In this document: piece by piece, positions 58,614 through 64,000 of the stretch
Layout of the letters: every line of letters begins with the position of its first letter
Position numbering within the stretch: position 1 is the stretch's first letter
Assembly: GCA_001298545.1 (NCBI GenBank)
Contig: LJCX01000028.1
Span: forward strand, 310,001-374,000
Length of the DNA: 64,000 nucleotides
Reading direction: 5' to 3'
Origin: Actinobacteria bacterium OV320
Lineage (GTDB): Bacteria > Actinomycetota > Actinomycetes > Streptomycetales > Streptomycetaceae
Program-made: the position numbers and the translations under genes
The notes under the pieces: model-generated
What the model saw: only the letters and a program-made list of their open reading frames with translations
Told to the model about the DNA's origin: nothing
The model's database searches: none

Positions 58614-58952
58614 ATGACAGCAGATACCCCGCTCGGTGGTCGTCTCGAAGACGACGACTATCCCGCGTACACGATGGGCCGGGCCGCAGAGATGCTCGGC
58701 ACCACTCCGGGCTTCCTCCGCGCCATCGGCGAGGCCCGGCTGATCACGCCGCTCCGCTCGGAGGGCGGACACCGCCGCTACTCCCGCTACCAGCTCCGGG
58801 TCGCCGCCCGCGCCCGCGAGCTCGTCGACAAGGGCACCCCGATCGAGGCCGCGTGCCGCATCGTCATCCTCGAGGACCAGCTCGAGGAGGCTCAGCGCAT
58901 CAACGCCGAGTACCGCCGCGCCGCGGACGACACGTCCGACAGCTCCAGCTGA
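58614..58952 (+). CDS. MerR-family transcriptional regulator
   Basis: 112 residues. MerR helix-turn-helix: YTMGRAAEMLGTTPGFLRAIGEARLITPLRSEGGHRRYSRYQLRVAARARELVDKG, then a short dimerisation helix (ACRIVILEDQLEEAQRINAEYRR). There is no C-terminal effector domain and no cysteine-based metal loop. GAGGTGA lies 2-3 bases before ATG 58614. Known Streptomyces clusters place such a gene after the cold-shock/helicase set; control of that set is inference. Confidence 0.92.
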   Translation: MTADTPLGGRLEDDDYPAYTMGRAAEMLGTTPGFLRAIGEARLITPLRSEGGHRRYSRYQLRVAARARELVDKGTPIEAACRIVILEDQLEEAQRINAEYRRAADDTSDSSS

Positions 58953-58964
58953 TCTGATCTGATC

Positions 58965-59315
58965 TCAGGGTGTCGGGTCCGGGCGCTCGCCGCGGCGCAG
59001 AGCGCGGGCGCACCAGCCGATGACCGTGGCGTTGACCAGCGCGCCGAACACGACGGCGAGGACGAACATCGCGATGCCGTCCGGCAGCACGAGGAACACG
59101 AAGCAGCCCGGAGCGGTGGCGAGCAGGGGGATGACACCTGCCATGGACTCGTCCGAGGTGTCGACGGCGCTCACCACGATCGCCCACACCAGCAGGCCCG
59201 CGCAGAGCGCCAGGTAGACCAGGGCGAGGACGTTGCCGAGGGCCTGGCCCACACGGTGCAACAGCCGGTGAAACGGACGTCGTGGGAAGGTTCGGCCGGA
59301 ACCGGTACCGGTCAC
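58965..59315 (-). CDS. Small membrane protein, SCO4225-like
   Basis: 116 residues. Three hydrophobic segments: ALVYLALCAGLLVWAIVVSAV, MAGVIPLLATAPGCFVFLVLP and MFVLAVVFGALVNATVIGWCAR. The N-terminus is basic. The VVSAVDTSDESMAGVIPLLATAP pattern resembles what I recall of the SCO4225 family of unknown function. GTG 59315 has AGGAG 8 bases upstream. Confidence 0.7.
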   Translation of the reverse strand: MTGTGSGRTFPRRPFHRLLHRVGQALGNVLALVYLALCAGLLVWAIVVSAVDTSDESMAGVIPLLATAPGCFVFLVLPDGIAMFVLAVVFGALVNATVIGWCARALRRGERPDPTP

Positions 59316-59398
59316 GAGGGGGACTCCTAGGTCGCGGTGATCGTCGCGGTGGTCGGGGGCGTCGGACGGACGGGGCACCGGGGCCCGGTGCGGTGCCG

Positions 59399-60082
59399 TC
59401 AGAGGTGGGTGCCCGGCGGATTCGGACGGGCCAGACCGAGGTCGTACGCGAGGATCGTCGCCTGTACCCGGTCACGCAGACCCAGCTTGCGCAGCAGCGC
59501 GTTCACATGGGACTTGACGGTGCCCACGGTGATCCCGAGCTCCTCGGCGACCTCCGCGTTGGTGAGCCCCGTCGCGATCAGCGTCAGGACGTACCGTTCG
59601 CGGGCGGTCAGGCTGTCCAGCTCGCGGGAGCCGCCCTGCGTCGGCTGCCCCGGGCCCGCTCCGGACGCGTAGTGGCCGATGAGACGGCGGGTGGCGGAGG
59701 GGGCGAGCACGCTCTCACCGGCCGCCACCACCCGGATGCCGTGCAGCAGTTCGGCGGGGTGCACGTCCTTGAGCAGGAACCCGGACGCGCCGGCGCGCAG
59801 CGCGTCGAAGACGTACGCGTCGAGGTCGAAGGTGGTCAGCACCAGGACCCGGGGCGCGTTCTCCCGGCCGGTGATGATCCGGGTGGCGGCGATGCCGTCC
59901 AGTTCGGGCATCCGGACGTCCATGACGACCACGTCCGGCGCCAGCTCCTCGGCGAGACGCACCGCGGCGACGCCGTCGGCGGCCTCGCCGACGACCGTCA
60001 GGTCCTCCTCGGCGTCGATCACGGCGGCGAAGCCCGCCCGTACGATGCCCTGGTCGTCGACGACCAGCACCCTGAGGCTCAT
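59399..60082 (-). CDS. NarL/LuxR-family response regulator paired with a double-module kinase
   Basis: 227 residues. LRVLVVDDQGIVRAGFAAVIDAEEDLTVVGEA, acceptor Asp in VVVMDVRMPELDG, Lys in GFLLKDVHPAEL, and LuxR domain LTARERYVLTLIATGLTNAEVAEELGITVGTVKSHVNALLRKLGLRDRVQ. ATG 60082 overlaps the kinase stop (ATGA). Highly similar to the orphan regulator at 43,582, including TTFDLDAYV and RAGASGFLLKD. Confidence 0.94.
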   Translation of the reverse strand: MSLRVLVVDDQGIVRAGFAAVIDAEEDLTVVGEAADGVAAVRLAEELAPDVVVMDVRMPELDGIAATRIITGRENAPRVLVLTTFDLDAYVFDALRAGASGFLLKDVHPAELLHGIRVVAAGESVLAPSATRRLIGHYASGAGPGQPTQGGSRELDSLTARERYVLTLIATGLTNAEVAEELGITVGTVKSHVNALLRKLGLRDRVQATILAYDLGLARPNPPGTHL

Positions 60083-62433
60083 CGCTCCCTCTCCTCGTCG
60101 CCCTGCTGTGGAACCGGCGCGAGTGGCAGCCGGAGACCGACCGTGTCCGGCCGGCCGGTGGTGAGGGTGCCGCCGAGCGCCGCGACCCGTGCTGCCAGCC
60201 GCTCCCGTACGGCGGGGCGGGCGGCGCGCGGCACACCGGTGGCCGTGAGGGTCAACGTAACGCCGTCCGCGTCGAGTTCGAGCACCGCGGGCTCCTCGCC
60301 GCCGGCCGCCAGCACCGTCTCGGCGGCATGGTAGGCGGCCAGGTCGACCGCCGTGGGCAGCCGCTCCGGCACCCGGTCGGTCAACCGTATCTCGACGTCG
60401 CGACCGGTGGCCCGGCACTGGCGGGCGAGCAGGTCGAGCGCCTGAAGGGTGGGCTGTGGCCGCAGTTCGGGCTCCGTACGCCCCTGCCGGACCGTGTCGA
60501 GCAGGGCGCGCATCGCGGCCAGGGCCTCGCGGGCGCGTTCGGCGCTCACGTCGAGCCGGCCCGCCTCCGCCTCGGTGACCATGTCGGCGGTACGCGCCAG
60601 CACGGTGGTCTCCAGCCCGGCGGCGATCCGACGGCGTTCGGCCCACGCGTCCCGGACGGCCTCCTCGGTCCAGGCGGCGAGGCGTTCGTCCCGGGTGCCG
60701 CGGGCGGCCAGGTCGCGCCGCGCCCGCAGGGTCCCGCCCCCACGGGCCGCACCGACCGCCAGGGACGCCCCGGACAGCGCCCACCCGACCACCGCCCACA
60801 AGGGGACCGTCGTCCCCCGGTCCGCAACGGCGACCACCGCGGCCGCCGCGTGCACGACCACGGCCGCCGCCGGAAGCAACCAGGCCCGGGCCGCGGCAGG
60901 CGGGACGGCCGCCGCATCGGACGCGTCCGCGGCCGGGACCGGCACCCGCGCCGCCGTACGCGACGCGTCCGCCGCGACCGCCGCGCAGGTGGCGAGGATG
61001 CTCAGCACCGGTGGCAGGACGACCGGGCCGGTGTAGTCGCCCGCGGCCATCGCCACCGGCCAGAGCGGGACCAGCCCGAGCAGCACGCACTGGGCGGTGC
61101 GGGGCGCCCGGCGCAGCCACAGCAGCGCGACCGCCTGCGCCGCCGCCAGCAGGGCGAAGAGCACACCGGCGGACACCTGGGACCCGGTCGACGTGGGCTG
61201 CGCGTGCACGACCAGAGCGGGGAGCAAGGGCTGCAGGACGAGGCCGACGGCGGCCGTCAGCTGCGCCACGCGGTAGTTCCGTGGCACCGGCCGTTCCGTC
61301 GGGGCCGCGGTCCGGCCGGGCAGCACCGCACGTACCTCCCAGCCCCCGTCCGACGTCGGGCCGCTGGTCAGGGCGCCGCCCGCCTCCCGGGCCCGGGACC
61401 GCAGGAAGCCCTGGCCGCGGCCGCCGCCCAGGTCCGCCCCGTGCGCCGCCGAACCGGCCGTCGGTGCCGCGCTCGTGACCACGACCTCCGTGCGGGTGTC
61501 GCCGTACCGGCACCGCACGGTCGTGTGCGCGCCGGGTGCGTGCCGTGCCACGTTGGTCAGCGCCTCGCGCACGATGCCGTACGCCGCGTCCGCGACCATG
61601 CCGTCCGGCAGGGCGTCGATCTCGCAGTCCACCGACTGGTCCAGCCGGCGGAACCCCTCCACCAGGGCCCGCAACCGTTCCTCCGGCGACGGCAGTTCCT
61701 CCCGGGAGGGCGTCGGCGCCCGCACCGCGCCGAGCGCCCGGGTGACCTCCCGGCCGGTCTCGGCCGCGAACTCCAATGCCTGGTCGGCGAGTTCGGGACG
61801 ACGGTCGCGCAGCCCCAGTGCCGCTCCCGCCGTGACCACGACGGCCGTCAGATGGTGGGCGCTGACGTCGTGCAACTCCCGTTCCATACGGCGCCGTTCG
61901 GCCTCCGGAAGCCGGTGCCGTTCGGCCTCGGCCCGCTTCAGGGTCCGTTCGGCCGCCCGGCGGGCGCGTCGGGTCCGTCGCACCAGCAGTCCGGCGCCGC
62001 ACGCGGCCGCGTACAGCATCGCGGTCAGGACGAGGTCGAGTCCGTCGCGGTCACCGATCCCGTGCAGGCTGATGTTCTGCAGCAGCTGCCAGGCGGCGAG
62101 CGCCGTCCCGCACAACACGGTGGCGAAGGTGTCGCGTTCGGTCGCCACGGTGAACAGGGCCAGCGCGACCCCCGCGGTCCCCAGTACCGCCATCGCCCCG
62201 GTGGGCAGCGGCCCCGCACCCAGCGCGCAGGCCGCGGCGACCACGACGAGGGCCGTCACCGGGCGGGCGCGGCGCAGGGCGAGCGTGGCCGTCACCGGAC
62301 CGGCCACCAGAGCCGCCACGAGCAGGGCGGACGCGGGCGGCACGGCCCCGCGCACCAGCTCCGCACCCGGCCACAGGGCGGCCTGGGCGCAGATCAGCAG
62401 GACCGGGAGCAGCCGGTCGTCGGTTCGATTCAT
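60079..62433 (-). CDS. Double-module DesK-type sensor kinase, second module degenerate
   Basis: 784 residues with the same plan as the kinase at 25,088. Module 1: about five helices, HisKA_3 box RRRMERELHDVSAHHLTAVV with His188, and an ATPase with EALTNVARHAPG. Module 2: about five helices, then ERRRIAAGLETTVLARTADMV, where the acceptor His is lost, and AYHAAETVLAAGGEEPAVL in place of the N-box. Module 2 should not bind ATP normally. Coupled to its response regulator by an ATGA overlap. Divergent from a DUF5707-like secreted protein. Confidence 0.88.
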   Translation of the reverse strand: MNRTDDRLLPVLLICAQAALWPGAELVRGAVPPASALLVAALVAGPVTATLALRRARPVTALVVVAAACALGAGPLPTGAMAVLGTAGVALALFTVATERDTFATVLCGTALAAWQLLQNISLHGIGDRDGLDLVLTAMLYAAACGAGLLVRRTRRARRAAERTLKRAEAERHRLPEAERRRMERELHDVSAHHLTAVVVTAGAALGLRDRRPELADQALEFAAETGREVTRALGAVRAPTPSREELPSPEERLRALVEGFRRLDQSVDCEIDALPDGMVADAAYGIVREALTNVARHAPGAHTTVRCRYGDTRTEVVVTSAAPTAGSAAHGADLGGGRGQGFLRSRAREAGGALTSGPTSDGGWEVRAVLPGRTAAPTERPVPRNYRVAQLTAAVGLVLQPLLPALVVHAQPTSTGSQVSAGVLFALLAAAQAVALLWLRRAPRTAQCVLLGLVPLWPVAMAAGDYTGPVVLPPVLSILATCAAVAADASRTAARVPVPAADASDAAAVPPAAARAWLLPAAAVVVHAAAAVVAVADRGTTVPLWAVVGWALSGASLAVGAARGGGTLRARRDLAARGTRDERLAAWTEEAVRDAWAERRRIAAGLETTVLARTADMVTEAEAGRLDVSAERAREALAAMRALLDTVRQGRTEPELRPQPTLQALDLLARQCRATGRDVEIRLTDRVPERLPTAVDLAAYHAAETVLAAGGEEPAVLELDADGVTLTLTATGVPRAARPAVRERLAARVAALGGTLTTGRPDTVGLRLPLAPVPQQGDEERER

Positions 62434-62498
62434 GGCCGGTCCAGGCTAGGCCGCAGGTGAGCGGGTCCCCCTCCCGCTGAAGGCGGATTTCGTTCTCT

Positions 62499-62529
62499 TA
62501 CCTGGGTTGCAGTTCCTCTACCTGCGGTT
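62499..62529. promoter_or_regulatory. Direct TACCTG repeats with a CTCTACC-TGC-GGTT element
   Basis: TACCTG at 62499 and again at 62519. The second lies in CTCTACCTGCGGTT (62516-62529), one base shorter than the core of the perfect dyad at 44,372. Located between the kinase and the divergent secreted-protein gene. Confidence 0.55.
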
Positions 62530-62664
62530 CGACACCGCGATCGTCCCGCAGCGCGACGACGGTCCCCGGCCCCCGGACCTAGCCTCGATCACATCGAGAA
62601 GGCGGTCGACCACCGCTTCTCCGCACCGAATTCAGCCAATGCAACGAATCCAGGGGGATCTCCC

Positions 62665-63120
62665 ATGTCCAAGCGCGTTCTCGTCTCGTCGATCGTCGGT
62701 GTCGTCGTCCTCGGCGGAGTGGCCGCCGGTGGTCTCGCCATGGCCTACGGCGCCACCGAGCCGACCGTGGCGAACGGCTCGGCCCGCTATGCCGCCCCCG
62801 CCGACGGCCGTGCGGGCACCCTCACCTTCACCGCGGACGTGAGCGACGACTCCGGCGTCCGGAGCCTCAAGGTCGTGGCCTGGCCCGTCAGTTCGAAGCT
62901 CGACCCGACCGAGGACGACCTGCGGAAGGACGACGTGGACAGCGCCGTGTGCCGGAGCGTTTCGGCCGAGAAGGCGCGCTGCACCTACACGCTGAAGGTC
63001 ACCCGGGCGGAGGCGGCCGAGCTGCCCGGGGGCAGCTGGCACGTCTCGGCGCTGGCGACCGCCGAGGACGGGGGCACGGCGTTCGTGTCCCGTGCCGCCG
63101 TCTTCGACGTCACCGGCTGA
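62665..63120 (+). CDS. Secreted or anchored DUF5707-like protein
   Basis: 151 residues. N-terminal signal or anchor MSKRVLVSSIVGVVVLGGVAAGGLAMAYG. The mature part looks like a single beta sandwich: GTLTFTADVSDDSGVRSLKVVAWPVSS, a Cys pair (VCRSVSAEKARCTY) and ELPGGSWHVSALATAEDGG. Family assignment to DUF5707 is from memory; function unknown. AGGGGGAT lies 7 bases before the ATG. Divergent from the double-module kinase and so a likely target of it. Confidence 0.75.
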   Translation: MSKRVLVSSIVGVVVLGGVAAGGLAMAYGATEPTVANGSARYAAPADGRAGTLTFTADVSDDSGVRSLKVVAWPVSSKLDPTEDDLRKDDVDSAVCRSVSAEKARCTYTLKVTRAEAAELPGGSWHVSALATAEDGGTAFVSRAAVFDVTG

Positions 63121-63132
63121 CCGCGTACCGGC

Positions 63133-64000
63133 TCAGCCGGCCTGGGACGGCGTCTGCTTGATGCCGTCGACGATCGCCCGGTTCAGGATGGCGCTGGTGT
63201 AGGTGACCGTGCCGGGCTTGATCAGGGCCTCCGTCCCGCTGAGCCGCTTCACCTGGACCGAGCGCTCACCGAGGAAGACGTGGGTCTTCGTGTCGAAGAT
63301 CCACTCCTCGCGCTGGCCGCTGGTCTCGTCCAGCCGGGCCACCGCCACCCCGTGCCGGCCGACCGCGTCCACCGCGTCGTTCACGACCACGACACCGGGG
63401 ATCTTCGCGGCGGCCTTGAACAGCGCCGAGTACAGCTCCGCCGGCGGGTAGCTCTCGGAGAGCAGATCGCCGATGGTGGTGAAGGCCTGCTGGTCCGGGG
63501 TGTTCCCCTGGCCCTCGGTCTCCTTGTAGATCTTGGCGAGCAGCTCGTCGGGGTCGGTGGTCAGCTTGGCCAGGTAGTCGTACGACGGGGCGCCCAGGTG
63601 CGCCTTCGGGGTGTTGCCCAGCTCGTCGGGGAGGCTCAGGGTCTCGCCCTCGGGGCTGTCGTTGACGGCGGGGTCGATGAGCCAGCCCTTGGTGCCGTCC
63701 GGGGAGTCCCACAGCTGACGGGTGTGCAGCTGGTGACTGGCCAGGCTGGTCTTGTCGTCGACGGTCTTCAGGAAGGTGTCGGCCGACTTGGACTCGATGT
63801 AGATGTACTGACCGGGCTTGACGACCGGGTGGTCGTCCTCGGCGGCCGCCAGCGAGATCTGGTCGAGCAGCTGGGGCAGGCCCTTGGTGGTGGCGACGCC
63901 GACGGTCGTGGTCAGGGCCGGTCCGGTGGCGACACCGCTGTCCCTGACCCCGTCACCCCCGGTCCGCACCACTCCGGCGACGACCACCCCGGCCAGCGCG
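63133..64000 (-). CDS. CU044_5270-family protein, 5' end outside window
   Basis: At least 284 residues. The frame continues through the right edge as ALAGVVVAGVVRTGG, probably a membrane helix, so the start lies beyond. The visible extracytoplasmic part has PGQYIYIESKSADTF, QLWDSPDGTKGWLIDP, a middle helical DPDELLAKIYKETEGQG and a C-terminal GVAVARLDETSGQREEWIFDTKTHVFLGERSV. This pattern fits CU044_5270-type proteins, which usually follow an ECF sigma factor gene. Convergent with the DUF5707-like gene. Confidence 0.75.
   Translation of the reverse strand, partial: ALAGVVVAGVVRTGGDGVRDSGVATGPALTTTVGVATTKGLPQLLDQISLAAAEDDHPVVKPGQYIYIESKSADTFLKTVDDKTSLASHQLHTRQLWDSPDGTKGWLIDPAVNDSPEGETLSLPDELGNTPKAHLGAPSYDYLAKLTTDPDELLAKIYKETEGQGNTPDQQAFTTIGDLLSESYPPAELYSALFKAAAKIPGVVVVNDAVDAVGRHGVAVARLDETSGQREEWIFDTKTHVFLGERSVQVKRLSGTEALIKPGTVTYTSAILNRAIVDGIKQTPSQAG

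Overview
The window is high-GC actinobacterial DNA, almost certainly a Streptomyces chromosome. The evidence is strong G/C bias at codon third positions, the dnaK-grpE-dnaJ-hspR heat-shock operon with HspR inverted repeats, a DesK/NarL-type two-component system in almost every segment, a GH11 xylanase plus acetylxylan esterase pair with family-2 cellulose-binding modules, and a cold-shock/DEAD-helicase/CBS/SCO5918-family cluster. Genus is inferred; species cannot be read from the sequence.

Layout. 1-6,700: the end of a large repeat-tailed protein, then the leftward dnaK operon with HAIR operators. 6,664-15,380: a WecA-like sugar-phosphate transferase diverging from an EtfD-like Fe-S reductase, a Yip1-family protein, a secreted unknown, a single-span protein with ChW-like repeats, dCTP deaminase and a 52-residue CxxC protein missed by size cut-offs. 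15,653-25,000: a tRNA-Gly followed by an oxidoreductase-rich accessory block (SDRs, NQO-type reductase, aldo/keto reductase, TetR and XRE regulators). It is littered with truncated remnants: medium-chain reductase, old yellow enzyme, SMP-30-like, deazaflavin nitroreductase, and an alpha/beta-hydrolase joined to an enoyl-CoA-hydratase tail. 25,000-33,400: a double-module sensor kinase without a response regulator, a CPBP protease, DUF4190, BrkB, FUSC and a FAD/Rieske oxidoreductase. 33,450-36,960: a VTC-DUF4956-CotH operon behind an in-phase set of 11-bp GTTCA repeats that look like PHO boxes. 37,000-46,200: a lamin-tail protein, an ABC-FtsX exporter with its own two-component system, an orphan response regulator, and a polysaccharide deacetylase. 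46,200-52,950: a sugar ABC importer with a single-domain ATPase, a CPBP protease and another two-component system. 53,200-58,950: xlnB-axeA, then the cold-shock cluster and a MerR regulator. 59,000-64,000: a third double-module kinase/regulator locus and two envelope proteins, the last cut by the window edge.

The most interesting connection is between three distant loci (25,060-27,600; 43,582-44,450; 59,399-62,665). Each pairs, or once paired, a DesK-like kinase and NarL-like regulator with a divergent envelope gene. The intact kinases are fused to a second, catalytically degenerate kinase module. At 25 kb the kinase survives but its regulator is reduced to about ten recognisable codons. At 44 kb the regulator survives but its kinase is reduced to a 3' scar of about 100 bp that matches the end of the 25-kb kinase gene. 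The divergent promoters of all three loci share a related CTCTACC-CTGC-GGTAGAG-like element. This suggests a small family of envelope-sensing systems with reciprocal gene loss and possible cross-locus phosphotransfer.
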